From the NCBI GenBank assembly GCA_913774625.1, contig CAJYHL010000069.1, positions 1-64,000 on the forward strand: a stretch of 64,000 bases of DNA, written 5' to 3'. This document shows positions 16,341-24,748 of this stretch, one piece after another. Below the pieces are notes generated by a model, which worked only from the letters and a program-made list of their open reading frames with translations, was not told where the DNA came from and did not search any database. Position numbers and translations under genes: made by a program. Source of the DNA: an uncultured Acidovorax sp. GTDB lineage: Bacteria; Pseudomonadota; Gammaproteobacteria; Burkholderiales; Burkholderiaceae_C. Each line of letters begins with the position of its first letter. The stretch's first letter is position 1.

Positions 16341-17849
16341 ATGTACCCCATCGACTTCTTCTGGCGCGCCGCCACGCGCTGGCCCGACCGCATCGCCATC
16401 GACGCGCCGGAGGGCGCCATCCGCTACGGCGAGCTCGCCGCGCGCGTGGCCGCCCTGGCGGCTGCCCTGGTGGCACGCGACCCGGCGCCGCAGAGCCGCG
16501 TCGGCATCTGCGCGCACAACAGCGCCGACCACATCGCCGCGCTGCTGGCGGTGCTGGCCTGCGGCAAGGTCTGGGTGCCGCTCAACCCCAAGAGCACGGC
16601 GCCGGAGATCCGCCGCATCACCGACGCCACCACGCCCGGCATCCTGGTGCTCGATGCCGACTGCGCGCCGCTGCTGGAGGGCGTGCCGGGCGCGCGCATC
16701 CATGCCCACGGGCCGGACAGCGAGGCCGTGCCCAGCGTGGCCGCGCTCGCGCTGCGGCATGCCGGCGCGCTGCGCCCCGCGTTCGACCTGCCGGACTGCG
16801 CCACCCAGGCCATCAAGTTCACCGGCGGCACCACGGGCGCGCCCAAGGGCGTGATGCAGCCCTATCGCGCCTGGATGGCCAACATCGCCAACCAGATCCA
16901 TGCCTGGGGCTTCGATGAGCACGAGCGCTACATCGTCGCCGCGCCCATCACGCACGGCACGTCCACCTACCTGCTGCCCATCCTGGCGCAGGGCGGCTGC
17001 CACGTGGTGCTGCAGGGCGCGGGCGCCGAGGCCGTGCGCACGGCCTTCCGCGAGCGCGGCGGCACCGTGTGCTTCATGCCGCCCACGCTGGTGTACATGC
17101 TGATGGCGCTGCCGGGCGCGAGCCGCGCGGACTTCCCGCGCCTGCGCCGGCTGATCTACGGCGGCGCCCCCATGCCGCCCGAGAAGATCCGCGAGGTGCG
17201 GGCCTTCTTCGGTCCCGTGCTGGGCACCACCTACGGCCAGACCGAGGCGCCGCAGATCCTCACCGTGATGCGGCCGGAGGACTTCGAGGACGAGCGCAAC
17301 TGGGCCGCCGTGGGCCGCACCACCTGGTTCAGCGACGTGGCCGTCATGGCGCCCGACGGCCGCCTGCTGCCCCCGGGCGAGGTGGGCGAGGTGGTGGCGC
17401 GCGGCGACCTGCTCATGACCGGCTACTGGCGCCTGCCGGAGAAAACCGCCGAAACCCTGGTGGACGGCTGGCTGCACACAGGCGACCGTGGCCTGATCGA
17501 CGAGCGCGGCTACCTCTACCTCAAGGACCGCCTCAAGGACCTGGTCATCACCGGCGGCTTCAACGTCTATCCGGTGGACGTGGAGAACGCCCTGGGCCAG
17601 CACCCGGCGGTCCACGAATGCGCCGTGTTCGGCCTCCCCGACGACAAGTGGGGCGAGGCGGTGCAGGCCGCCGTGCAGCTGCGCGCGGGCCATGCCGCCA
17701 CCGAGGCGGAGCTGATCGCCTTCGTGCGCGAGCGCCTGGGCCCGGTGCAGACGCCCAAGCGCATCCACTTACTCGCCAGCCTGCCCCGCTCGCCCGTCGG
17801 CAAGGTGCTCAAGAACGCCGTGCGCGAACAGGCGCTCGCCACCCCCTGA
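16341..17849 (+). CDS. Acyl-CoA synthetase (AMP-forming)
   Basis: Activates a carboxylic acid to its CoA thioester through an acyl-AMP. 502 residues of the ANL superfamily. Motifs: phosphate loop FTGGTTGAPKGVM (about 162-174), the adenine-binding stretch TTYGQTEAP, LHTGDRG and the C-terminal catalytic lysine in SPVGKVLKNAV. The start ATG follows a GCAGGAGTG ribosome-binding site. Second gene of the operon; activation of an acid followed by a citryl-CoA-lyase-like enzyme suggests the substrate is a hydroxy-polycarboxylic acid, though the ligase sequence alone would also fit an aromatic or medium-chain acid. Confidence 0.92.
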   Translation: MYPIDFFWRAATRWPDRIAIDAPEGAIRYGELAARVAALAAALVARDPAPQSRVGICAHNSADHIAALLAVLACGKVWVPLNPKSTAPEIRRITDATTPGILVLDADCAPLLEGVPGARIHAHGPDSEAVPSVAALALRHAGALRPAFDLPDCATQAIKFTGGTTGAPKGVMQPYRAWMANIANQIHAWGFDEHERYIVAAPITHGTSTYLLPILAQGGCHVVLQGAGAEAVRTAFRERGGTVCFMPPTLVYMLMALPGASRADFPRLRRLIYGGAPMPPEKIREVRAFFGPVLGTTYGQTEAPQILTVMRPEDFEDERNWAAVGRTTWFSDVAVMAPDGRLLPPGEVGEVVARGDLLMTGYWRLPEKTAETLVDGWLHTGDRGLIDERGYLYLKDRLKDLVITGGFNVYPVDVENALGQHPAVHECAVFGLPDDKWGEAVQAAVQLRAGHAATEAELIAFVRERLGPVQTPKRIHLLASLPRSPVGKVLKNAVREQALATP

Positions 17850-17866
17850 ACCGGAGAACCCATTCC

Positions 17867-18670
17867 ATGACATCCGTCCGCAACGACGCCCCCGTCACCC
17901 GCCTGTGCACGCACACCCTCACCAGCCTGCACTACCGCGACGCCGATCTGGTCGAGGACCTGATGGGCCAGAAGACCTTCACCGAGGTGATGCTGATGCA
18001 GATCCTGGGCCGCATGCCGCGCCCGGTGGACCTGCGCATCACCGACGTGGTGCTCATCGTGCTCATGGAGCACGGCCTCACGCCCAGCGCCATCGCCACG
18101 CGGCTCATCTACATGAGCGCGCCGGAGAACCTGCAGGGCGCCGTCAGCGCCGGCCTGCTGGCCGTGGGCAGCTCCTTCGTGGGCACCATGGAGAACTGCT
18201 CGCGCCTGCTCGACCGCATCATGGCCGCGGAAGATCCCGATGCCGAAGCGCAGGCCATCGCGCGCGACTGCAAGGCGAGCAGGAGCGCCGTGCCCGGCTT
18301 CGGCCACCACCTGCACAAGCCGGTCGATCCGCGCGCCTACAAGCTGCTGGAACTGGCGCGCGCCGAGCCCGACCTCGCCGGGCGGCACGTCCGGGCCCTG
18401 GAGACGCTGTCGAAGGCCGTGGATGCGGTCGCCGGCCGGCCCATCACCATCAACGCCACGGGCGCCGTCGCCGCGCTGCTGGGCGAGATCGGCGTGCCCA
18501 CGGGAGTGATGCGCGGCTTCGCCGTCATCTCCCGCGCGGCGGGGCTGGTGGCGCACATCGTGGAGGAGCAGCAGAGTCCCTCGGGCCGCTTCATCTGGGA
18601 CACCGTGGAGCACGCCATCCCCTACGTGGGCGAGGGCGGCAAGCCTTCGGACGGCGGGGCGCCTGCATGA
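17867..18670 (+). CDS. Citryl-CoA lyase / citrate synthase-like protein
   Basis: A 267-residue protein of the citrate synthase fold, far shorter than a true citrate synthase (~430). It retains the large-domain core and the catalytic stretch GFGHHLHKPVDPRAYKLLELA (histidine and arginine of the family motif), as well as MRGFAVISRAAGLVAHIVEEQ near the end. Short forms of this kind cleave citryl-CoA-like esters into acetyl-CoA and a 2-oxo acid. It starts 17 bp after the CoA ligase, which would supply such an ester, and its stop overlaps the SDR start (ATGA). The exact substrate is not determinable; citrate, citramalate or a related acid are candidates. Confidence 0.85.
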   Translation: MTSVRNDAPVTRLCTHTLTSLHYRDADLVEDLMGQKTFTEVMLMQILGRMPRPVDLRITDVVLIVLMEHGLTPSAIATRLIYMSAPENLQGAVSAGLLAVGSSFVGTMENCSRLLDRIMAAEDPDAEAQAIARDCKASRSAVPGFGHHLHKPVDPRAYKLLELARAEPDLAGRHVRALETLSKAVDAVAGRPITINATGAVAALLGEIGVPTGVMRGFAVISRAAGLVAHIVEEQQSPSGRFIWDTVEHAIPYVGEGGKPSDGGAPA

Positions 18671-19506
18671 GCGACACCGACCCTGGTGCCCGCCCCCCGC
18701 CCGCCCTGCCGCTGGACCTGTCCGGCCGCGTGGTCTTCGTCGCCGGCGGAGGCTCGGCCGGCCCCGGCTGGAGCATCGGCCGCGCCGCCTGCCTGACCTA
18801 TGCCCGCCTGGGCGCCGCCGTCTGCGTGGCCGACCGCGATGCGGCATCCGCCGAGGAGACCACCGCGCTCATCCGGGCCGAGGGCGGCATGGCCGCCACC
18901 TTCGTGGGCGACGTGGCACTGGACGACGACGTGCAGCGCCTCTTCGCCGAGGCCCGCGCGCGCTTCGGCGCCCTCGACGTGCTGCACCACAACGTGGGCA
19001 TCGGCAAGACCGGCGGCCCGCTGGAGACGGCCGCTGAAGACTTCGACCGCATCCATGCCGTGAACGTGCGCAGCCTGCTGCTGTGCGCGCAGCAGGTGCT
19101 GCCGGACATGGTGGAGCGTGGGCGCGGATCGGTCATCGCCATCTCGTCGGTGGCCGGCATGCGCTACGTGGGCTATCCGCACCTGGCCTACAGCGTCACC
19201 AAGGCCGCGGTGACCCAGTTCACGCGCATGCTCGCGCAGCAATATGCGCCCCACGGCATCCGCGCCAACACCGTGGTGCCCGGCCTGATCGACACGCCGC
19301 GCATCGCCGGCACGGTGGCGAAGATGTTCTCCGGCAGCAGCCTGGACGAGGCCCGCGCCGCCCGCGCACGGCAGGTGCCCATGGGCCGCATGGGCACGGC
19401 CTGGGAAGTGGCGCATGCCTGCGCCTTCCTCGCTTCGGACGCTGCCGCCTACGTCACCGGCACGGAGTTGGTGGTGGATGGCGGGCTGACGGGGAAGTAC
19501 GTGTAA
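18667..19506 (+). CDS. Short-chain dehydrogenase/reductase
   Basis: A 279-residue NAD(P)-dependent oxidoreductase. The nucleotide loop is slightly unusual, VAGGGSAGPGWSIGRA, with several glycines in place of the plain TGxxxGIG. Other motifs are normal: HNVG, the catalytic Ser in ISSVAG and Tyr/Lys in AYSVTKAAV, then PGLIDTPRIAG and the C-terminal YVTGTELVVDGG. Asp near VADRD favours NAD over NADP. Last gene of the operon, coupled to the lyase by a 4-bp overlap; it probably oxidises a hydroxy acid or reduces the 2-oxo product. Its stop codon overlaps dispersed repeat copy B. Confidence 0.93.
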   Translation: MSDTDPGARPPPALPLDLSGRVVFVAGGGSAGPGWSIGRAACLTYARLGAAVCVADRDAASAEETTALIRAEGGMAATFVGDVALDDDVQRLFAEARARFGALDVLHHNVGIGKTGGPLETAAEDFDRIHAVNVRSLLLCAQQVLPDMVERGRGSVIAISSVAGMRYVGYPHLAYSVTKAAVTQFTRMLAQQYAPHGIRANTVVPGLIDTPRIAGTVAKMFSGSSLDEARAARARQVPMGRMGTAWEVAHACAFLASDAAAYVTGTELVVDGGLTGKYV

Positions 19507-19536
19507 GAACGTGTTGACGATCTCGCCGGGGATCGC
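19505..19536 (+). repeat. Dispersed 32-bp repeat, copy B
   Basis: Thirty of 32 positions match the minus strand of 107-138. It begins within the stop codon of the SDR gene and lies between convergent genes, so it may have supplied the stop or the 3' end of the transcript. Confidence 0.6.
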
Positions 19537-19617
19537 ACCCGTCCTGCCGGCTGCCGGTCTTGCCGCGCGTACAGGCCTGGTGGTGCCGTTGTGGCTGGGC
19601 CCACGGCTGGCGCACCG

Positions 19618-20571
19618 CTACGCCCTGCCACCGCCCCTGGTGACCCACCACGCGGACACGACGATCAGCAGCCCGCCGAGCCAGCCCTGCACCGCCATCC
19701 GCTCGCCCATCCACAGCGCGGCGATCAGCGCGCCCCAGAGCGGTTCGCTGCCCATCAGCAGGGCCACGCGCGAGGGGCTGGTGCGCGATGCCGCGTGGTT
19801 CTGCACGAAGAAGGCGAACAGGGTGCAGCACAGCACCAGGAAGGCCATGGCGCCCCAGAAGGCGCCGCTGCGCGGCAGCGCCGGCCAGGCGGTGCCGTGC
19901 GTGGCCAGCATCAGGAGGGCCGAGCCGGCGGCCATCACGCCCATCTGCACCGCCGTCAGCGTCAGTGCGGGCAGGCCGTGCCGCCGGCCCTGGCGGCGCG
20001 TGAGGCAGACCATGACCCCGCGCAGCAGCGCCGCGAGCACCATCAGCCCGTCGCCCCAGGCCAGGCCCGACACCCCGCCGTGCTGGAACGCCAGCAGCCC
20101 GGCGCCCAGCAGCGACAGGCCTGCCGCCGCCAGCACCGCGCGGCCGGGCCGCTCCCCGAGCAGCCACCATTCGCACAGCGGCGTGAAGGCCACGCACAGG
20201 CTGATGAGAAAGGCCGCGTTCGAGGCCGTGGTGAGCGACACGCCGAAGGTCTCGCACACGAAGATTGCCAGCAGGTTGATGCCCAGCAGCGCGGCCCCGG
20301 CCAGCGCCGCCCGCCACGACTGCGCGGCGCGCAGGCCCCGCAGCGCCGGCAGCAGCAGCGCGAAGGTGAGCCCGAAGCGCAGCACCAGGAACTGCAGCAC
20401 CGGCATCTCCGCCGTGGCCAGCTTGGCGGCGCTGTAGCTGCCGCCCCAGATCACGGCCACCAGCAGCAGCAGCGCCTCGACCGTGCCGAAGGAGGAGGAA
20501 GAGGGCACGCGCGCAGGGCCCGGCGCGGGCAGGGGGGCAGGGCGGCCGGTGGCGAGGCGCGGGGGTTGCAT
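19618..20571 (-). CDS. EamA/DMT family transporter
   Basis: A 317-residue inner-membrane exporter of the drug/metabolite superfamily with ten predicted helices in two EamA repeats. The first repeat opens with LLLLVAVIWGGSYSAAKLA, the second near GDGLMVLAALLRGVMV; the last helices read VALLMGSEPLWGALIAALWMGERM, a typical EamA end. The first ~30 residues are a Pro-rich cytoplasmic leader. The ATG chosen (MQPPRLATG) is nearest that leader; an ATG 20 codons upstream is possible. Divergent from a LysR gene (96 bp gap) that may control it. Substrate unknown, perhaps an amino acid or metabolite. Confidence 0.88.
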   Translation of the reverse strand: MQPPRLATGRPAPLPAPGPARVPSSSSFGTVEALLLLVAVIWGGSYSAAKLATAEMPVLQFLVLRFGLTFALLLPALRGLRAAQSWRAALAGAALLGINLLAIFVCETFGVSLTTASNAAFLISLCVAFTPLCEWWLLGERPGRAVLAAAGLSLLGAGLLAFQHGGVSGLAWGDGLMVLAALLRGVMVCLTRRQGRRHGLPALTLTAVQMGVMAAGSALLMLATHGTAWPALPRSGAFWGAMAFLVLCCTLFAFFVQNHAASRTSPSRVALLMGSEPLWGALIAALWMGERMAVQGWLGGLLIVVSAWWVTRGGGRA

Positions 20572-20667
20572 GGGGCGTGGCGCTGTTCGACGGGTGGTGG
20601 AGGCGCAGATGTTCGCCCCACGCCCCGGCATTGACTAGACTGGCCCGCAGAACAGGAGCTGTACCGC

Positions 20668-21615
20668 GTGAGCACAGACGATTTCCAGGACGTGATGCAT
20701 GAACTCGTCGCCTTCGTGCGCGTGGCCGAGGCGGGCAGCTTCTCGGCCGCGGCGCGGCGCCACGGGCTCACCCCGTCGGCCGTGAGCCGCCAGGTGGCGC
20801 GGCTCGAAGGCGCTTTGGGCGTGTCGCTATTGCAGCGCAGCACGCGCCAGCTGCGCCTGACCGATGCGGGCCTGGCGGTGCTGGAGCGCGGCCGCGAGAT
20901 GGTGGCCGCCGCCCAGGCCAGCCTGCGCGCGGCGCAGGGGCATGTCGGCGCGCCGCAGGGCCTCATCCGCGTGAGCGCGCCCAAGGCCTTCGCGCGCCAT
21001 GTGCTGCAGGCGCCGCTGCTGGCCTTCCTGCAGGCCCACCCGCAGGTGGACCTGCATCTGATGGTGGTGGACCGGCCGGTGGATGCGCTGCGCGAAGGCG
21101 TGGACCTGGCCGTGCGCCTGACCGACGATCCCCCACCCGGCATGGCGGCCCGTGCCCTCATGCCGGTGCGGCAATGGGCGCTGGCGAGCCCGGCCTATCT
21201 GGCCGCCAGCGCGGCCACGGCAGGGCGCATCCGCAGGCCGCAGGACCTGATGGCGCACAGCTGCCTGCCGCTGGGCGAACAGCCCGGCGACGCGCGCTGG
21301 CGCTTCGTGCGCCGGGACGGCACCGCGGAACAGGCCGAAGCCGTGGAGGTCTCCGTGTCGGGCCGCTGTGCGCTCAACCACAGCGAGATGCGCCTCGCGG
21401 CCATCGAAGCCGGCCTGGGCGTGGGCTGCGTGCCCGATTTCGTCGCGCGCGATGCGCTGGTGGCCGGGCGCGTGGTGCGCCTTCTGCCCGACTGGACGGT
21501 GGACACGCTCTACCAGGGCACGGCTTATCTGTTGTTCCCCGCAGTCCGGCACATGCCGCCCAAGCTGCGGGCGCTCATAGACCATCTGGCCGCGGCGCTG
21601 GCGCCGGCGGGCTGA
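20668..21615 (+). CDS. LysR family regulator (CrgA/DsdC-type)
   Basis: A 315-residue LysR protein. The N-terminal winged helix is at residues ~10-70 (AFVRVAEAGSFSAAARRHGLTPSAVSRQV), followed by the substrate-binding domain. GTG start, preceded by ACAGGAG 8 bases upstream. The effector-domain style (LIRVSAPKAFARHVL, PVDALREGVDLAVRL, then MPVRQWALASPAYL) is that of the broad LysR group often annotated next to exporters or oxidoreductases. Divergence from the EamA gene is the usual LysR arrangement, so that exporter is the most likely target. Confidence 0.92.
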   Translation: MSTDDFQDVMHELVAFVRVAEAGSFSAAARRHGLTPSAVSRQVARLEGALGVSLLQRSTRQLRLTDAGLAVLERGREMVAAAQASLRAAQGHVGAPQGLIRVSAPKAFARHVLQAPLLAFLQAHPQVDLHLMVVDRPVDALREGVDLAVRLTDDPPPGMAARALMPVRQWALASPAYLAASAATAGRIRRPQDLMAHSCLPLGEQPGDARWRFVRRDGTAEQAEAVEVSVSGRCALNHSEMRLAAIEAGLGVGCVPDFVARDALVAGRVVRLLPDWTVDTLYQGTAYLLFPAVRHMPPKLRALIDHLAAALAPAG

Positions 21616-21616
21616 A

Positions 21617-21964
21617 TCAGCCCTGGCGCCTGCCGTCCGGATCGCTGGGCCCGTTGGTGTCCGACATCAGCTCGGCGGGCGGCTTCAGGTCGCCCTCGTC
21701 GCTGCCCTCGGCCTGCCAGGTGCCGCCCTGGCGCGCCGTGTTGCCGCGCGGATGGCCCATGTCGGTGCCGTCGTCGAAGTTGAGCGGACCGTCCTGCGGC
21801 ATATCGTCGAAGGCATGGGCTGAGACGTCCTCGATGGAGTCGGCCACGTCGTCCTCCGCGCTCAGGTGGTCGTTGATGTCCTCGCCCTCGGGCAGTTCGG
21901 CATTCGGGTCGGCGGACGGGTCGATGACGGGCTCGGTCTCATCGTTCGCAATGGGGGTTCGCAT
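21617..21964 (-). CDS. Small acidic hypothetical protein
   Basis: 115 residues, very rich in Asp, Glu, Gly and Pro and with no hydrophobic core, so probably intrinsically disordered (ANDETEPVIDPSADPNAELP and similar). I do not recognise a family. The 3' end abuts the LysR stop (convergent, 1 bp apart). It could be an acidic chaperone-like or stress-associated protein; no function is supported. Confidence 0.6.
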   Translation of the reverse strand: MRTPIANDETEPVIDPSADPNAELPEGEDINDHLSAEDDVADSIEDVSAHAFDDMPQDGPLNFDDGTDMGHPRGNTARQGGTWQAEGSDEGDLKPPAELMSDTNGPSDPDGRRQG

Positions 21965-22370
21965 GGTTCAGGCTCCTGCTTTCGTTCTCTCGCGCTACGG
22001 ATCGGCACGATTCGCGCGACGCCTCCAGCTTGGCGCCGGCGCGTCAGCGGCCGGGTGGGCGCGAGGCCTGTGCCGCAGTAGGAGCGGACCGGCTCGATGT
22101 GGGCCTGCGATGCGCACCTTAGTGACGAAATGCGGCAATATCCACTACAGCACGACGATGAAAGCGCCTATAAATAGCCAAAAACTTCGGGCGGACTATA
22201 GATCGATAGCCGGGAGCGGCTCATACCAGCCGGGGGACGATTCCGATGCTGACTGCGGCAACGGCGCCAGGAGGGGGGGAGCCGGCGGATTCAATCATTG
22301 GAGCGAGGAAGCTGGGAGGGCGAGCCGCGCCGCGGGCCGCCATGCCCTGTGCCCTCGGACGGAGGATGAG
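21965..22370. other. Intergenic region upstream of GAF-EAL gene (406 bp)
   Basis: Non-coding. An AT-richer patch at about 22110-22210 (AGCGCCTATAAATAGCC, ACTATAGATCGATAGCC) stands out from the GC-rich surroundings and is the most likely promoter zone for the GAF-EAL gene, but I cannot assign a specific -35/-10. An open frame running through from the LysR gene is compositionally chance. Confidence 0.45.
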
Positions 22371-23612
22371 ATGTCTGCAGTATCAGAAACAGCGCAGCCC
22401 TACAGAGATCCGCTGGCACCTTTCTTCGAGCACTCGGTCAGCGCTGCCGGCCTGGATCGGGTGCTGCAGGCCGTGCGCCGCCATCTGTCGATGGATGTGG
22501 TCTTCATCTCGCGCTTCCGCGAGTCCGACCGCGTGCTCGACTACCTGGATGCCGAGCCGGGCTGTGCGCTGCGGCAGGGGCAAGCCATTCCGCTGTCGCA
22601 GGGCTACTGCCTGAAGGTCTTCCGGGGCGAGCTGCCCGGCTTCATCCCCGACACCTCCCTGGTCGCTGCGGCCATGGAAATCCCCGAAACCCTGGGCATC
22701 CCGATCGGATCGCATCTCAGCGTGCCCATCGTGCTGGCCAACCAGCGGCTCTTCGGCACGCTCTGCTGCTTCAGCTATCGGCCCGTCGCCACGCTGACCG
22801 AGCGCGACATGGACGTGCTGCGCGCCTTCGCCGAATTCCTGGCGTTCCACTTCGACGCGGCGGCGCAACGCGAGGACCAGGAGGCCACCATCGCGCACGA
22901 CGTTCGCCTGGCCATGGCCGCCGACAGCCTGCGCATCGTGTTCCAGCCGGTCTATGGCATCGCGCAGCGCAGCATCCATGCCTTCGAATGCCTGTCGCGT
23001 TTCGACGCGGAGCCCCGCCGCCCGCCCGACCAGTGGTTCAGCGCCGCCCATGCCGTGGGGCTGGGCCTGGAGCTGGAGCTGCACGCCATCCACAAGGCGC
23101 TGGCCGCGCTGCAGGCCTTTCCGCGCAGCGCGCGGTTCAACCTCAACTGCTCGCCCGAGCTCATCATTTCGGGCGTGCTGCAGCCCCTGCTGGACGACGG
23201 TACCGACTTCTCGCGTCTGGTGCTGGAAGTCACCGAACACGCCATCGTCAACGATTACGCCGCCCTGGCCCAGTCGCTGGGGCCTTTCCGCAAGCGCGGG
23301 GCGGGCCTGGCCGTGGACGACGCGGGCGCCGGCTATTCCAGCATGCGCCACATCCTCAACCTGCAGCCCGAGGTCATCAAGCTGGACATGAGCATCACCC
23401 AGTCCATCCACAGCGACGGCCACCGCCGCGCCCTGGCCAAGGGCCTGATCAGCTTCGCGCACGAGATCGGCAGCGTGCTCGTCGCCGAAGGCGTGGAGGA
23501 GGCCGCCGAGCTGGACGTGCTGGGCCAGCTCGGCGTGGACTATGCGCAGGGCTACTACCTGGCGATGCCGCTGGGGCTGGACGATGCGCTGAGGGTTCTG
23601 CGCGAGGGCTGA
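22371..23612 (+). CDS. GAF-EAL cyclic-di-GMP phosphodiesterase
   Basis: A 413-residue cytoplasmic signalling protein that probably hydrolyses cyclic-di-GMP. Residues ~15-165 form a GAF-type sensor (VRRHLSMDVVFISRF, then IGSHLSVPIVL); residues ~172-410 an EAL domain. Metal and substrate residues are present: N259, E286 (LEVTEH), D316-D317 (VDDAGAGYSS), K337 (IKLDMSI), E373 (EGVEEAAE). The signature EAL itself reads ECL (206-208). That keeps the metal-ligand glutamate but replaces Ala, so activity is likely though not certain. A GGAGGA site precedes the ATG. It lacks a GGDEF domain. The sensed signal is unknown. Confidence 0.93.
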   Translation: MSAVSETAQPYRDPLAPFFEHSVSAAGLDRVLQAVRRHLSMDVVFISRFRESDRVLDYLDAEPGCALRQGQAIPLSQGYCLKVFRGELPGFIPDTSLVAAAMEIPETLGIPIGSHLSVPIVLANQRLFGTLCCFSYRPVATLTERDMDVLRAFAEFLAFHFDAAAQREDQEATIAHDVRLAMAADSLRIVFQPVYGIAQRSIHAFECLSRFDAEPRRPPDQWFSAAHAVGLGLELELHAIHKALAALQAFPRSARFNLNCSPELIISGVLQPLLDDGTDFSRLVLEVTEHAIVNDYAALAQSLGPFRKRGAGLAVDDAGAGYSSMRHILNLQPEVIKLDMSITQSIHSDGHRRALAKGLISFAHEIGSVLVAEGVEEAAELDVLGQLGVDYAQGYYLAMPLGLDDALRVLREG

Positions 23613-23627
23613 CGGCGGCGCCCAGCC

Positions 23628-23647
23628 TTGGCTTGGCTTGGCTTGCC
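23628..23647. repeat. TTGGC tandem repeat
   Basis: Three exact TTGGC units and a fourth with one change, between the GAF-EAL stop and the convergent receptor gene. Slippage-prone; it may also form part of a 3' hairpin (GCCTTGGC with GCCGAGGC). Confidence 0.5.
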
Positions 23648-23661
23648 GAGGCCTGCATGCC

Positions 23662-24681
23662 CTACATGCGCTCGATGCCGGCCATCTCCACCCACTGGGC
23701 CCAGCGGTGGATGTCTTCCTGGATGAAGCGCTGCAGGTCCGGGCCGGAGCGCCAGGCGTTCTCGAAGCCGCGCGCGGCGTAGGCCTGCTGCACGGCCGGG
23801 TCGGCCATGGCCTGTTGCAGCGCACGGCCCATGCCTTCGACGGCTGCGGCCGGCGTGCCGGCCGGCGCGGCCAGGCCGAACCAGCCCTGCAGTTCCAGGC
23901 CGGGCACGACGGAGCTGGCGGGCGGCACCTGGGGCAGCGACGGCAGCGGCCGGGGGCTGGTGACGGCGATGGGGCGCAGCCGGTCGTTCTGCAGCGCGGG
24001 CGCGGCCGAGAGCGTGTCGATGAAGACGAAATCCAGCTGGCCGCCGATGAGGTCCGTGAGGATCTGCGTGACAGCCTTGTACGAAACGCCCTGGTAGCGC
24101 AGGTAGGCGAGCACGCGCAGCAGCTCGGCCGGCACCTGCGAGGAAGAGCTGTAGTAGCCGTAGTTCAGCGTGCCGGGCTTGGCGCGCGCCGCCGCCACCA
24201 GCTCGGCCAGGCTGCGGTAGGGCGCGTCGGAGCGCACCAGCAGCACGGAGCTGAAGCGCCCGAACATGCCCACCTGCACGAAGTCCTTGAGCGGGTCGTA
24301 GCGCAGGTTGCGGTAGAGGCTGACATTGGCGGCGTGCGTGGAATTGCTGGTCAGCAGGAAGGTATAGCCGTCCGGCGGCGCGGCCTTGGCCGCCAGCGCG
24401 CCCAGGATGCCCGCCGCACCGGGGCGGTTGTCCACCACCACGCTGGCCTGCGGCAGCGTGCGGGGCACATGGCTGGCGAAGGTGCGCGCCACGAAATCCG
24501 CAGCGCCGCCTGCCGCTGAGGGCACGATGAGGCTGATGGCGCGCCCGCCCGGCCACGGGGCCGCATCCGCCGCGCGGGCCGCGGGCAGGGCCAGCGGCGC
24601 GAGCGGCAGGCAGGCCAGCCCGCGCAGCAGGGCGCGGCGCTGGGGCAGAGGCGGTGTGGAAGAAGAGGCTTTGCGGCGCAT
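23662..24681 (-). CDS. Bug/TctC family periplasmic substrate-binding protein
   Basis: A 339-residue exported receptor. The leader contains twin arginines (LPQRRALLRGLACLPLAPLA, cleavage near 38), possibly a Tat signal. Family hallmarks: ISLIVPSAAGGAADFVART, VVVDNRPGAAGILGALAAKA, TDLIGGQLDFVFID and [12 protein letters not shown]. An AGGAGA site precedes the ATG. It lies 67 bp behind an alpha/beta hydrolase on the same strand, whose own promoter faces a divergent LysR regulator, so the three probably form one catabolic unit. Ligand unknown; a hydrolysable ester or its acid is the natural guess. Confidence 0.92.
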   Translation of the reverse strand: MRRKASSSTPPLPQRRALLRGLACLPLAPLALPAARAADAAPWPGGRAISLIVPSAAGGAADFVARTFASHVPRTLPQASVVVDNRPGAAGILGALAAKAAPPDGYTFLLTSNSTHAANVSLYRNLRYDPLKDFVQVGMFGRFSSVLLVRSDAPYRSLAELVAAARAKPGTLNYGYYSSSSQVPAELLRVLAYLRYQGVSYKAVTQILTDLIGGQLDFVFIDTLSAAPALQNDRLRPIAVTSPRPLPSLPQVPPASSVVPGLELQGWFGLAAPAGTPAAAVEGMGRALQQAMADPAVQQAYAARGFENAWRSGPDLQRFIQEDIHRWAQWVEMAGIERM

Positions 24682-24748
24682 GGCGTGTCTCCTGGTAGGT
24701 CTGTATCTGGGTGGGGAATGGCAGGGGCGGTCGGAGGCCGGCGGGGCT

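Noticed and set aside
21174-22370. Open frame joining the LysR 3' half to the GAF-EAL gene
   Set aside because: It is a different frame from LysR, with no family-like sequence before the GAF domain; a GGAGGA site and ATG at 22371 mark the real start.
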